Source of the DNA: Symsagittifera roscoffensis
Lineage: Eukaryota > Xenacoelomorpha > Acoela > Convolutidae
DNA: 64,000 nt
NCBI RefSeq assembly: GCF_963678635.1
Contig: NC_087067.1
Span: 2,172,001 to 2,236,000, forward strand
Reading direction: 5' to 3'
A program made the position numbers and the translations under genes. Shown here piece after piece: positions 1-12,683 of the stretch. Positions within the stretch are counted from its first letter, which is position 1; each line of letters begins with the position of its first letter. The notes under the pieces were generated by a model. It was not told the DNA's origin. It saw only the letters and a list, made by a program, of their open reading frames with translations, and made no database searches.

Positions 1-1281
1 CTTAGTCTTTTCAGGGGGGTGCGGTTATTAATTTGGTCAAAGTCCTTTTCCTGATCTATAATTTGATCAAAGTTTTCTGTTACTTTTTTCTTCAGTCAAA
101 ACATGACAAAAGCGTTTTTTAGCGTAAGTTCCCCTTCAAATTATTTATTATTGGAGTCTTAGTGCGCAGTAAACTGGTCAACATTAAATGCATGAAATGA
201 GGTGCAATTGGTTGAGGTCATTTTTGATACCGTCAAAAAACCATCTTTCATTTGGTCTCTTATCTGAATCATCACCTGGTTAGTTATCTTAATCCCAGCA
301 GATGTTCACTACGTTGCATAGATAAGTAGTCCCTTTGAAACTCTTATCTTCCACTTTGTACTTCTAAGGCAGAATTGGCGCCAATTTAGAGTCCTATTCA
401 ATGGTCTTTAGAGGTGAATAGTGCCAATTATACGCAATTGTTGCAACGTTTCCTATGGCGCCAGCTCAATAGCGTAGTAATACACAAGGGAAGTTTGTGT
501 GACCACTCGCTAATTAGTCATAGCAATTGAGTATAAATGGACTCAATTGGAAAATATCATATTGCATAGAATTTACAATTGCACGCTTCGAGTTATATTT
601 AAATGCTCTATTAATTAAATTTTGAGCCGGAAGCGATTAAGTGAGTTGGAATATGATTAAACAATTGGGCCATTTTTGAAAGATCGACGTATGGACCAAA
701 AACATAGATAACATTTCACAAGTTAACAATAACAACATTCAGTTTACAAGCGTTGGTTGTTGTAGCCATTCAAAGCGTAACCTCCCGTCACGATCAGCAG
801 GCCAAATCCCCCTTAGTAAAAATTCCCCCCAGAGGCTAGGCTGTTGACTATTTTGCATTTCCGCGATAGATTGCTGGCTGGTTGCTCACTCATTCGAAAC
901 ATAACGCAGTCAGATACTAAGTGTATTTTTGTGTGTGTGTGTATGCGTTGCGGTCCCATTCATTTGTCCCCCGCGATTAGATTATTTTTCGACTAACAAC
1001 TATTCACCGCCGTAGCACTTGCACATATACATAATATTACAGTTGCAGCACGTAGCGATACTTGGCAATAAAAGACGGAAGCTCTCTTCCCAAAACAGTG
1101 CATTGCGCTTCTTATTTCTCCTTCTCTGTTAAAAGTTCCAAGTCTCCGAGGTGCTATTTTTTCCTTCCTTGTGTAAAAATATCATATATTCCTTACAACT
1201 ATCTGCATTTAGCATATCCTGCCTTGTTTATCTAGCTACTTTTCCTTTCCCATTTGCATTAGCTGCAAATTTTATTCAAGG
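1..1281. other. upstream non-coding region
   Basis: I see no open frame or recognisable element here apart from a short GT microsatellite near 933-945. It lies upstream of the candidate first exon of the CBM48 gene, so it probably includes the promoter, but I cannot point to a convincing core promoter motif. Confidence 0.4.
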
Positions 1282-1318
1282 ATGAATTTGAAATTGAAAT
1301 TTATGAGAAATGGAGAGG
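1282..1318 (+). CDS. candidate first coding exon of the CBM48 gene
   Basis: ATG at 1282 opens twelve codons (MNLKLKFMRNGE) plus one base, followed by GTTAGT, a donor of the same form as the one used after 2894. It ends in phase 1, which the next exon needs because its first two bases complete a codon. Adding it makes the nine downstream coding segments total exactly 3129 nt, ending in a stop. It is short, so chance is a real alternative; an upstream exon or trans-splicing is not excluded. No signal peptide is visible. Confidence 0.35.
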
Positions 1319-1686
1319 GTTAGTCATTGTTTATTTTTAGTAACTTAAACCAATTTGGGCGTTTTTTAATTCGTTTTTTTATTTAATTTTGAAATTGGTG
1401 TTTTTCGTTCATATTTTTGTTAAAATATTTCTGCTACTGGGAAAATTTCTTTGTTGATTTTTGCCAAATCCATTTTTGGCCGATCTTTCCTAAATTTTTT
1501 TAAATTTCAAATTTTCGGGTTAAATAGTCAACAAAACAACTGAACCTGGTCGCGACATTAATCTTGCGTACGCGTTTGATTAATTTTGTATAATTTACTT
1601 GAGCTCAAAGATTTATTTTAAGATTTTTTATCCAATATATTGAATACGATTGTTTTTTGTTATATAATTTTTTTCCTCAATTTTAG

Positions 1687-2067
1687 CCCCAGCCCAATCA
1701 ACAGAAGAGAAACCAACGCCAACAGAAACGAAAGAATCTGCTGAATCCGCCGAGAAAAAAGACGAAACGGTAGAAGTGGCGAAAACCGACGCTGAATCAC
1801 CCAAAGCCGAAGAAGAAACTGCGAAAGCCGAAGGAACAACTTCAGCCGAGAAGAAAGACTCGGAAGAAGAAAAGAAACCCGAATCAAAGAAGAAGCCGAA
1901 GGAAAAGAAGACTAGAAGCAAGAGTTTTCTGGGGACTTTGGGTTCCAAGTTGACGAAGCACAAGAAGCCCGTGGTTGTAGAAGAGTCGAAAGCGGCCGAG
2001 GAGAAGAAAGTGGGAGAGGATGACGCAAAAACTCCTAAAGATGCCGAAGCTACTACCAGTGACCAAG
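1687..2067 (+). CDS. CBM48 gene, exon 2: acidic/basic low-complexity region
   Basis: The acceptor is a T-rich tract ending TTTTAG at 1686 and the donor is CAAG|GTATAT at 2067/2068. The exon encodes about 127 residues rich in Glu, Lys, Thr, Ala and Ser. Near its C-terminal end is a basic-hydrophobic island (KSFLGTLGSKLTKHKKP) that has a cousin in the next exon. It is much richer in G and C than the flanking introns, and its codons stay open throughout. It is part of a + strand multi-exon gene that ends at 14069 in a glycogen-binding module. The function of this part is unknown; a disordered linker or membrane/phosphorylation segment is a guess. Confidence 0.75.
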
Positions 2068-2361
2068 GTATATCATAACTCACTCAAACATAACCACGCA
2101 CAATTAAAGAATTATAAATGGAAAGAACGAGACAAGCATTAAGTTGCAGCAAAAAATATGCCTTTCTATTATGGGGTTTTGTGCCAGCATTAGATAATGA
2201 TCGATAGAACTAATTTTTTTTTCGTTCTTATTTGGCTTTCAAAATAGTAAGACACCATATATGATCTGATATTGGATTTGGATGTTTTTGATATTATGTT
2301 TTTGAAATTCGTGATAAATGATTTTTTAAAGTTAAAATTGATCATTTTGTTTTTGCTTCAG

Positions 2362-2894
2362 AAACGAAGCCTGAAACAGAAACTGCTGCAACTCCAGAGC
2401 CAGCCGCGGAGACGGAAACCACCGAAGAAGTGAAGACGAAAAGAGCGTCCACGCTGCCTCTCTCTTCCACTCCTGACGACGCCGAAGGCGAGAAGGAACA
2501 GACAGGCGAATCGGAGGCAACAACTCCAGCTGCAAACGACACGACAGCCGAATCAGCAAACACGACTGCAACTGAGTCGACAGAAACAAAACCGAAGAAG
2601 AAAAAGGGCGGGTTCCTGGGGCTCCTGAGTTCCCTGAAGAAGAATAAGGACAAAGAGCCGAAAAAGAAGGCAGACGACAAGAAGGAAGCAGAAGAGAAAA
2701 AGGAAGAAGTTGTCGAAGAAGAGAAAAAGGAAGAGGTCAAAAGTGAAGAAGTTGTTGTTCCAGAAGGGAAGAAGGAAGGCGAAGAAGAGAAACCAAAAGA
2801 GGAGGCTCCCAAACCAGAGGAAGAGTCTTGCAAGACTACTGAACAAGTGGAAAAGAAGGAAGAAAATGGAGTGAAAACTACTACTACCTGCAAT
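2362..2894 (+). CDS. CBM48 gene, exon 3: KE-rich region with repeated FLG-L basic motif
   Basis: The acceptor is TTTTGCTTCAG at 2361. The exon starts in phase 1, matching the end of exon 2. It encodes about 178 residues dominated by Lys and Glu, likely helical or disordered, with a second basic-hydrophobic island (GGFLGLLSSLKKNKDKEP) parallel to that of exon 2. The end at 2894 uses a weak donor GTTAGT and is phase 0, agreeing with the start at 9056. If this intron is retained, translation stops at a TAG at 2907-2909. A short isoform ending here is therefore a live alternative, and the 6.2-kb intron is the least certain join of the gene. Confidence 0.65.
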
Positions 2895-4416
2895 GTTAGT
2901 AGTTCTTAGTTTTCTACTCCATTAAAACACCCAATTATTTCTATTTTATACATGCAAATGTTTCGATTCTATTTTATACCTGCATGCAACATTATGTCAG
3001 TTTGATGCATGTATTTATTGAAAAAAAAGTGTAATTTCCATCCATATGCTTTGTGAATGTAGATTTCTTAAATGACTTATTGTACCTTGATGTGTTTTCC
3101 ATTTTGAACGTGAAAGTATTTAATTTAATTTAAAATTCATAAAGCTTCTTAAGTGAACCTGTTTTGCAATCAAAGCAATATTTTCTTATTGCAAATTATT
3201 ATTGTACGTTTTGAGAAGCAAGGGCAAAAACTATTCGAAAAGAAATTATTACAATTTATTTGATAGTTGTTAGCTCTAAGATTGCGCGATCATATCACAA
3301 TAGTGGCGATTATTATTTAAGGAATATAATAACTTCGTAATTAATCAAAAAAAATCAGGCCCAAAGCGGATCTTGTCATGAACTGTACTTCTAAAGGGAC
3401 AACGTAAGGGATAGAAGGAATATCCCGAGGAAATTTTTGATCTTTGATATGTTTATGTAGCGTCGCGGAGTAATCATTGTTTGGAACAATCAGTGCCAAT
3501 TTGCTGGGAAGTTTTTTCAAAATGGTTTATTCGTTTTCTTGGTTGTTTTGGATTATAATGAGATTTCGCCAGGATCATAACTCAACAAAATTGTTTGGAG
3601 TTTGACAGGACAGAAAAGGCAACGACCTGTCTACGTTGCAACTTATATGTTATGATTTCTGGATTTCACTCGCTTTTGGTACTTAGTTGTTTTCGCTTAG
3701 TCTTTTACATGTAATAAATAAGTTTAAAAGGACATGATTGAAACATGTAATTCAAATAACGTGAGTTTTAATGCACAAATAGGTTTGTATCTGAAAGTCA
3801 ATGTACGACGCAGTGAAGACTATTATGTAATTCGTGGCGTTATTTTTGCTCTTTTTTGCGGTTTGACTTCTTTTCAAGTTTAATTATTTCCATTGTTAAA
3901 AGGAAGACAAAAGTCAACACGACCATCGAAAAGCAAAAGCCTAAAGGTCAGAAAATGATTATTAAGAGTCATGAACGTAGTGAATACCCATATATAAATC
4001 TCGGCGAATTTTTTGGTTTTTTTAGGAAAAATTTGCTCACGTTAAAATTTGTTTTTCGCTATTTGACTTCTGATTTCGTTTTAAGTTCTTTTAATTTCCT
4101 TTGTTGAAAGGAAGGCAAAATCCACTTAAGAGCAGAAAAAGTGTAAAGGACACGAAAAACGTGATTGACTTCTAGTTTCGGAAGTATGTTTTAATTTTCA
4201 GATTTTCCAGCGGAATAGAAATTTTATCTGTTGATCCAGTTTTTTCAAATTGGGCTTTTATTAAATTGTTCTGGAAATTAGAAGGCCATATATTTTTTTA
4301 CTAGCGAGCTTGCGAGCATAGTGTATTAGTACAAATATAATTTTTGTTACCTAACTGGCAAATAATTTTTGCTATAATCACGATCTGTGTTATTGGAAAA
4401 TAAATATAATTGTTAA

Positions 4417-4489
4417 GCGTCCGTGGCTGAGTGTTAGTGCATGATGCTCAAAAACTCTAGGTCGCAGGATCAAATCCGACACCTTGTCG
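4417..4489 (+). other. degenerate tRNA-like sequence (possible SINE head or tRNA pseudogene)
   Basis: Box A-like (TGGCTGAGTGTTAGTGC) and box B-like (GGATCAAATCC at 4467-4477) internal promoter motifs lie at tRNA-like spacing. The T-arm pairs badly and the acceptor arms do not close well, so this is not a functional tRNA. A tRNA-derived SINE or decayed tRNA copy inside the intron is the likeliest reading. Confidence 0.35.
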
Positions 4490-5980
4490 ATTTTTTAATA
4501 TTTCGAGGTTTGTTTTTCCTTTCTTATTTTACTTAATAGAGCTGCTTTTTGTCGTGTTCTCCACTGTGATAAAATTTGAAAAATTTAAAAACGAGTCAGG
4601 ATTTTTTGTGTTCGTTGACTCTTTTTCAACTGTCTGTTGGCTTGTGTTGGGCTTAATTGTTCATCTAGTTTTTTTGGGTACCAATGCAAAATTGAGTTTT
4701 TTTAAATTTGTTTTCTAAAGCTCGCTTCTGAAATGAGTTTTCTACTAATGCTGAAGTAACGCTCTCCAGTAGCCAAAGTATTGATTTTTTCCTAGAAGTT
4801 GTTCGTTCAAATTTGATTATTGGTAAGTTCAATTAAAGTTCAAAGACCAATTCCGTTCTTAAATAATAAAATGACATGATCCGAAAAAATGATTCAAAAT
4901 GATTTTTGGTCTAGTATCGAGCGAATAAGGAAGTTTTTCTTGATGGCTTTGTTTTTCGCTTTTCAGATTAATGTAAATTTAACATCAAAAGGAAATGAGT
5001 TAAAAGTCGTTATTAATGTTGATTTTGGCTGAAGTATGTTGTAGCAGAATTTTTTGGTACAACTGTGATAGAGGGGTCCCGATAAAAACCAAGCTGAAAG
5101 AGGGGTCCAGATTACATTCATTCTGAGCAAATACCCCAAATAATTCATTCAAAATGCGCCGGTCTGAAACTTAAAACTTCTGAAACGTAAATAACCTGCC
5201 TCATTCGCGCAAATTTTTTCGATACTTTAATTGAAATCGCCAAAGCACTAAATTGAACAATTTTGAGGCCTTCAATTTACATTAGGGACTCGGATAGTTT
5301 CTTGCGACAACTCTATCTCACTTTTACCCAAGTTTTTACTTAGTATTTTAGTTAATTTTAGGGCCATACTACATTGGACCAGTTCGCAGGTCAAGTAGTT
5401 TACTCTGCTATTGAGGAGGCTCTATTGAGCTATGACCTAATAGCTTGCCAATGGTCTCAGAAAAAAGAGTGGGCATTTGCAAATTCGGTTTTATATGTAA
5501 GTCGCACTGGAATTGTAAGTGTGCGCGAGAGCTTTTAACGTCTTCTTGCTGCGATCAACATCTATTTGTAAACTTAACTTAACAGAATCGAAACCAGTTT
5601 TGTTTGATATCTTTCCTATCTTCTTCATTTCATATTAACGGTCATTGCTATTAAAATATATAAACAGGCAGTTGCGTGACTTGGAGATGGCGACCGCCCC
5701 AGCCACCCCTCTTTAATTCTATTTGCCAACTTTTTCCAAAATTCCTCACAATTTTACGACAGATATTTCTCGACGACGAAGTCTAAAATGTTTCTCTACA
5801 AGCGCCTTCAGCGCTAATTTATACTAGTTTTGTGAAGTAAGCGCGTGCGCTAAAGCAAAAAGCGATTTTTTTTTTCAAAAGGACAATTTTAGCAATAACT
5901 GACTACTGCGCAGTACCCGTTTTTGAAATATCTGTTATAGAGTTATTTTTTAGTAGAAGAGGATCTTGTTTACTTTTTCC

Positions 5981-6018
5981 GCCCGCCCCCTGTTGCAATA
6001 GGGGGGATGGGGGGAGGG
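5981..6018. other. C-run/G-run tract in intron
   Basis: A GCCCGCCCCC stretch is followed 10 bases later by two six-G runs and a three-G run. The C and G runs can pair as a hairpin. The tract stands out sharply from the AT-rich surroundings. Confidence 0.4.
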
Positions 6019-9000
6019 CAATTCTTTACAAGGTTTGAATGAAATTTATTGAGACAACGTCAACCCATAGGAATGCGACAAAATGTATTTCTCAAAAATA
6101 CAAAACCAATCATATAAGCATACAATCATACTCTTGTATAGGTACCGATGATTTTTGTTCCGACTGTTGAAAATGGACTCGGATGGTTTTTTTTCCACGC
6201 AAAATTAGGTGGAAAATTTTTCTACCACAAATAATCATCGTAATGGTTCGAGTGATATATCAAATTAAATAACTTTCAGACGTGATTCGAACAGTTTAAA
6301 GTTTTGAAAATTTTTTCCTAGTGTCGAGAAGAACCGGTTCAAAATTTTTGATATTTGGTCTAGTTTCGAGCGAACAAGGAAGTTGTTAGCGCCATTTTTG
6401 AAAATTCGAAACAATTTCTACAAAAAAGTTGAAAAAAGAATTTTTACACAAGCAAAGCGTAGTGTTTCATTAGCAGAATTGTTTTAAACCTAAGTCGCAA
6501 ACAAATATTTCAATTTAATCAAGTTTAAGCCTATTTAAGCATAAACAATTTAATGGCATATGTTGCTGCTTAGTTTTTGGCTAGTGTTAGGTCAAGTCCG
6601 AAAAAACATATATGATGAAAATGTATGGAATTTGTTGATTTCGTTGTATTGCGACGCTTTGGAAATTTTTTGCACTTTTCGCAGAAATTTCAATTTTTCT
6701 CAAAAACTACTACCGTTTTTAACAAAAAATGGAACCAATGAAAATACCGGCTGCTCTTCGGCCTGCATATTTCGCTAGTCTGTTTGGCCTATTGGTTTTG
6801 AGTTTTTTCATTTTCTCAGTTTTTAAATGCTCAAATCTGAGATAGAGATTTCAAACAAAACGGCTATTCCCAAACGGCTATACTTTAAATTCCGCAGAAA
6901 CAAAGTTATGGCCTCAAACAATTCCGTTTTTTGACGTTTTGGCTAATTTTAAAAGCTTTTTTGACTTTTCTCAAAAACTACCCTGCCAAATTGGAGATTA
7001 AGGGGTTAACCGAAAGAAAAAAAATCAGTTATGCGAATCTTACCTGCACAAGCGTCCTTAGAAATTGTCCAATTTTTGAAAATCTGCCCGTTTTTTTGGA
7101 AAGATACCCTTTGTTTTCAAAAACTAATCTGCTGATTTGGTGAGGTTGATAGTTCATTAAAACTAACATGGTGCTTCGATTTTTCATGCGTAATCTGCTT
7201 TACCCTTTTTGTAGAAAAGCTGATATGGTCTGCATCTTTCGTTTTTCTGACTAAATTAGACGAGAGGCTGACATCCCATTGTAACCGTAGTTTATCTATA
7301 GTTACCGATGTTTCTTACTTTTTGTCCTATTTTGCTTGCCAATTTTAAGAAAAAGAAAATAACAGCAAATTTTTTGATCAGTGTGGTCGGAATATTCTCT
7401 GTTACTTGCACAGCAACCGGGTATCCTTGTTTTCTTAGGAAAATGTCTACAAATTTGTTAACGCTCAAATTTGATTTTTCGCGGTCTGAATTTTTAAAAA
7501 TTCATTTTCTTTGTTAAAAGAAAGGCAAACTTCATTATCGAACAAAAGTGTAAAGGTCCCAAAAAAACGTGAATGACTCCTTCTTTCAAAGTGGACTTAA
7601 TTTTTCGGAATTTCCATTGGAATAAACTAATAACCTATTACTCCAGTTTTTGCGAAATGGGATAATTAAAAAAAGCCGATTATAAATAGAAACGGAGTGC
7701 CGATTATAATTTCAAAGAGCTCTAATGTGATATGGTTTTTAAAGTTTCGAAAGTGAAAATTATTCAAAAGTTTTCCATCAGTTTTTTTCGCAATCTGTAA
7801 CCTTTTACACTTTTTCAACCATCTGTTGGCTATATTTTTTAAAATTTCTTTTTCGCCATTTCAACTTCTTTTATTGAAAATACCCTTGTCGGAAAATTCC
7901 GTTCTATTTGCTATGAAAACAATTGTTGGAGCGTTGTGTACAAATGGCCCACACCTAGCAACTGGTAATTCTTGTCTGTTCTTTTGAACGCTTATGTATG
8001 CGAAGTGTTATTGCTCTTTTTTTCATGTATTGGATACTAAATCAAATGTATCAAAGCAAAACGAGAACTGTTTGATCTTCTTTTATCAGCTTCATTAACA
8101 ATTTACATGTCACATGAATTCGATTTGTATCTTTCGGAACACACCACGTAGATGGACATTCGGGTGCTTTTCTCTAACAATTTCAAAAATTGCAATTAAA
8201 CGTTAAATTGGCTCAAATTATTTCTGATTTTGAAGTTCTGGTACTAGTATGATTGGTTTGACTTAGAAAAAATGGGTTCACGAGGAAAAATTATGCTGTA
8301 TTTTTTTTCGGAAATAGCGTTATTTGTTCTTTTTTGTGCTTTAAAACTACTAACTAAAGTAGCAATCGCTTCATCTTGGTTTTTCTGATTGCTCAACTAC
8401 AGTGATGTATCACAGCTGCTAGAATTGTGTTTTTGTTTTGACAATTCAATAGATCTGGGCTGTTCCAAATCGAGATAGTCCTTGTCGCCATGTTGACGTT
8501 GCTTGGTTTGTTCAAAGTACAGAAACTGTCATGTTAGAAATTGTCATGTTCGTTTCTGTCAAACTTAATAGTTTAAGAAACTAAACTAAGTCACGATGAT
8601 GATCCGATAGTGTTGCAAAGTAAAACGGCTATTAGTCTCATAATTTCTGACTAGTATTTGGTAACCCGCATTGGTTGTTTGCTACGAGTTAAGAAGACTT
8701 TGACCCGTGTCAGAAAAGGGTCAATTCGTGAAGGACTGACCAATGTGAACAAGTTCAACTGTCAATCAATCTTCTGAAATGATTTTAAATGGGTGTATCA
8801 TGAATTTTAAGATGATTTTGTGAAATGGTTTAGTTGTTTATTTGCGATTTCCTGGCGTGTTATTTGCGAGTTTCTTGGGCGTTTCAATGTTTACAGCGGT
8901 CAATGCTGTCCAAAGATGAGCTATTATGATAAATCTTTCTACCCTATTAATTTTCACTTTTCAATGTCTAAATAGAGTTTTTCTAAGTTAACGAATAATG

Positions 9001-9055
9001 TAAAGTTAGGTGAGCTGAAATCTTATTTGCTGTATCTAAACGTTGAGTTGTTTAG

Positions 9056-9295
9056 GATCTTGTCACCTCAGAGGAGAGTTCAAGCTCGATGACAGTCGTG
9101 AAGACAACAGTAATAACGACCTCCACTCTCTCGACTAGCGACGGAACGACGGAAACTACAAAAACCACGACTAATACCGTAGAAACAGAGTCTTCCGATA
9201 AACCAAAGGAGGTAGAAACGACGACAACCGAAGAAACGACTGTAGTCAATGGAACCACCACGGCCGAAGAGGAAACGAAAGAGGAGACAGATAAG
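9056..9295 (+). CDS. CBM48 gene, exon 4: Thr-rich region
   Basis: The acceptor is GAGTTGTTTAG at 9055 and the donor is a consensus GATAAG|GTAAGT at 9295/9296. The exon is exactly 80 codons and phase 0 at both ends. The sequence is dominated by Thr, Glu, Ser and Val with runs such as TTTTEETTVVNGTT, typical of a disordered or O-glycosylatable linker. It joins the KE-rich exons to the three repeated-domain exons downstream. Confidence 0.7.
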
Positions 9296-9913
9296 GTAAG
9301 TTTTTTCCCAATTTTAGCCCGATTTTTTTGTAGAAGTAATTTTTTTCTCTTGATTTTTGTTGATCAGATTTTCAGATTTATATGTGAAAATAAATATCTT
9401 GGCGGTTTGACCTGTTTTACTCGGTTTTGCTTTGTGCTTTATGCGTGGGGCTCAAACCAAGCTATGAAATATGAGAACCGATTACTGTTGAAGTATCACA
9501 GAATGTTTCATCTTATTTAATACAAACAAAACCTAAAACGTTTTTCTCTGAAAAATGGTACAATTAATTGATTTTTTATTTGCTCAATTTCAATGCCAAT
9601 TTTATGCTAAAATAAGAATAAAGAATAGTTTAGCATTCGTGAGGAAATTTTAAGGACCTGCAATATTGAGTGCTATTAGCTAACATTTGCATCTCGCTCT
9701 ATGCACTTTTGAACTAATAAACAATCGCTTAATTGGACACCTTCTCATCGGCCTCAACACGAGATTTACCGCATCTCAAAGGTTTTGTGGGCCCAACTAA
9801 CCGAAGTTGCGAATGGCCTAAAGAATCCAACTCACAACCACTGAGATCAGACAGTTACTTGAACGTCGAATCGCAAGCTCAATGAATTAAGATAAATTTA
9901 AAAATCAATTTAG

Positions 9914-10315
9914 AAAGCGGCTATCGGAAAAGGGAAATGGCTTGGAAACTCCAGGGGCGATCCGGGATACTTGATTGAAGAAAGACATTTGGAAATAAGC
10001 CATAACGAGGGCGTTGATAAATTGAAAATTGTCCAGAAGCACGTAGTTAAGGAAACACCAGAAAGACAGAAGGCTGTGATGGTTCGAATGCATTCAATTG
10101 CTGGAGATTTTCACAAACATACAGAAGATGAAGATGATGTGAAGATCAAAAAGGGAGAGAAAACTCCAAAACGAACGGTAGACGAAGAAGAGATTACTAA
10201 AGTGGATCGAAACTCATCGATTTCAGTTGGATTGAATGGTCAGTGGGCTCTAAACGAGGCAGTTCCACAAGTGTCAGTATCCGAGGACAATTCTGAAAAG
10301 GGAGAGGAGAACAAG
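9914..10315 (+). CDS. CBM48 gene, exon 5: repeated domain copy 1
   Basis: The acceptor is AATCAATTTAG at 9913 and the donor AACAAG|GTTTGA at 10315; 134 codons, phase 0 at both ends. This is the most diverged of three copies of a domain not recognised here. Landmarks are EERHLEISHNEGVDKLKIVQ, ETPERQKAVMVRMHSIAGD, KTPKRTVDEEEITKVDR and LNGQWALNEA. The same blocks, in the same order, recur in exons 6 and 7. Tandem exon duplication with symmetric phase 0 introns lets copies be added without breaking the frame. Function unknown. Confidence 0.75.
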
Positions 10316-10744
10316 GTTTGATCCGAGGCATGTGGCTTAAGAATTTCATTTTGGTTCTCGCTTTGACTTCGTTTTTCAACTGACTAACAAGGCTTTTTCT
10401 TTTGCTTCCTTGAAACGGTTTCATATCATTCGTGTTTTGTCTGTTTTGACGTATTCCTCTAGAGATATCGGATTGGTTCATGATTCTCGTTTGGTTTAAA
10501 TTTGAATTTCTGTTTAGTTAAATTTTTGGTTGTCTCATTAATTTCTTGATGGGTTTTTTTTCCAAATTTTTATGTTGTTTTGTTGGCTCACTTTTGGTTT
10601 GCTACTAAGATTCTAATTTTATTATTGCATCATATCACATTGGGTTCTTCTGATAAATCTTGAAATCTTCAAGGTGTGGAATTGGAATGAAGTTTGGACT
10701 GATCCCTAAATGAATTAAAAAACTGAATACGGTTCTCAATTTAG

Positions 10745-11161
10745 AGTCAACGAAGTCCTCCTAAACAGGAAGTCGGAGTGAGCTGGCCTGAAAAGAAACC
10801 AATTGATTCGTATTACGTAATAGAGGAAAAGCATCTCGAAATCGATCACGATGAAGGCGTGGACAAATTGAAGATTATCCAGAAAAAGCACATAAATGAA
10901 ACGCCAGAAAGGCAAAAGGCGGTAATGACTAGAATGCACACAATCGCGGGAGATATACACGAAAATGTTGCCGATGAAGACGACTTCAAGGTCAAAAGAG
11001 GAAATAAAGTTCCGAAAAGGGCAGTTGATGAGGAAGAAATGAAGAAAATGGATCGAAGACCATCGATGACCGTTACACTGAATGATCAGTGGGCCTTAAG
11101 CAAGGCTGGTCAAAAAATGTCAGTTTCTGTGGACAATGCGGAAAACAGAGAGGGGAATAAG
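10745..11161 (+). CDS. CBM48 gene, exon 6: repeated domain copy 2
   Basis: The acceptor is CTCAATTTAG at 10744 and the donor AATAAG|GTTTGG at 11161; 139 codons, phase 0 at both ends. Blocks are VIEEKHLEIDHDEGVDKLKI, ETPERQKAVMTRMHTIAGDI and LNDQWALSKA. DNA identity to exon 7 is very high and continues into the introns: both are followed or preceded by similar T-rich sequence, and the acceptor context CTCAATTTAG|AGTCA is shared. The duplication of exons 6 and 7 is therefore recent relative to copy 1. Confidence 0.75.
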
Positions 11162-11548
11162 GTTTGGTCCGAGGCATGCAGAAATTGGTGTTGGTTCTCG
11201 CTTTGCTTTTATTCGTTTTTCAATTGACTAACAGACTTTTTATTTTGCTTTCTCGAAACGGTTTCATATTCATGTTTTGGTGTATTCCTCTCGTTTTGTA
11301 TCGGTTTATTACTTTCGTCTGATTCCAATAGGAATTTCTGTTTTGGTCGTTGTTTTTTTGACACGCTCATTAATTGCTATTGTTTACTTTTGGGTTGCCG
11401 CTAACTTTCACCATGTATTGCATCATATCACATTGGGTACTGCAAATAACAGGCGCGTTAGTCTCTGAAAACTTCAACGTGTGGATTTGGAATGGAGTTT
11501 GGACTGATCTAAAATGATCATAAAAATTGAATCTGATTCTCAATTTAG

Positions 11549-12295
11549 AGTCAGTTTCTAACTGAAGATGAACTCAATCAATTTCTGTCATCGGAAGTTA
11601 AGGAAGTGATCAAAAGTGCAATAAAAGAGAAAGAAGCTGAACGAATTTCTCCTAAAAAGGAAGTCGGAACGAGCTGGCCTGAAAAGAAACCAATTGATTC
11701 GTATTACGTAATAGAGGAAAAGCATCTCGAAATCGATCACGATGAAGGCGTGGACAAATTGAAGATTGTCCAGAAAAAGCACGTGTATGAAACGCCAGAA
11801 AGGCAAAAGGCGGTAATGACTCGAATGCACACAATCACGGGAGATATACACGAAAATGTTGCCGATGAAGACGACTTCAAGGTCAAAAGAGGAAAGAAAG
11901 TTCCGAAAAGTGCGGTTGATGAGGAAGAAATTAAGAAAGTGGATCGAAGACCATCAATGGTCGTAGGTCTTAGTGATCAGTGGGCGTTGAGCGAAGCAAG
12001 TAGATTGAATAGGCAGGCGGGCGAAAAGTCAATTGAGAATGATGGGTTATCAAGGCAAGAGGCAAATAGTTCCGAACAGGCTGTTACGTCGAACGAAGAG
12101 AAATTCGAACAACCTGTGAACGTGGAAATGAGTGAAAATAAAGATGTAAAAGCGGGAACTAAAAGTGTGATGAAAGTAAAGAAGGGCAATTTGAGGAATC
12201 GGTGGTCCCATAATGAAAGTGAGGTAACTGCTCAAAATACGAAAATTGCTGCCAAATCGAATCAGAAGGTTGTCAACGAGGTGAAGACGACTAAG
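11549..12295 (+). CDS. CBM48 gene, exon 7: repeated domain copy 3 with extensions
   Basis: The acceptor is CTCAATTTAG at 11548. The donor is ACTAAG|GTACTG at 12295; an alternative phase-compatible donor lies 9 bases on at 12304. It encodes 249 codons. An N-terminal lead absent from the other copies (LTEDELNQFLSSEVKEVIKS) is followed by the repeated domain, with IEEKHLEIDHDEGVDKLKIV, ETPERQKAVMTRMHTITGD and LSDQWALSEA. A polar tail rich in Asn, Ser, Glu and Lys runs to the donor. Function unknown; the surfaces are strongly charged and no membrane segment is visible. Confidence 0.75.
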
Positions 12296-12683
12296 GTACT
12301 GAAGGTACTAAGTATTACACAAGCAAAAGCCTTTATGATGTTACGAGTTCATTTTTTTTTCGATCAAAGTCGGTCATTGTTGTCTTAAGTTTTTGTATTC
12401 AGTGTTATAACAATAAAGCACGTAATCCAGAGCTTAGCATTACGGTCTAAGCTTAGGAACAAATTTCCATCTGTTCTTTCTTACAGTTTTTCATTTTCTT
12501 AATTAATTTTGCAGTATTTTTCAAGTTTCTTGTAGATTTTTTGTAGAAATTACTGGTCAACAATAACTGAGTTGCTCATTTTCAACTGGAAAAATATAAC
12601 TGGATGGACTGGAAAATATAACTTTTTTTCGTTGCAGAAGTTAGTTAAGTGAGGTTACGATGGTGACTCATGTGTGATTTTAG

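Larger units (their letters stand above)
2895..9055 (+). other. 6.2-kb intron with dispersed repeats
   Basis: I find no convincing coding exon. It holds diverged dispersed repeats. A segment built around TTGAAAGGAAGGCAAA occurs near 3890-3930, 4085-4127 and 7495-7560. A GGTCTAGT..CGAGCGAA..AAGGAAG segment occurs near 4910-4940 and 6355-6385. It also holds a tRNA-like stretch (4417-4489) and a G-run tract at 6001-6018. Short open frames here are AT-rich and show no protein-like pattern. Confidence 0.5.
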
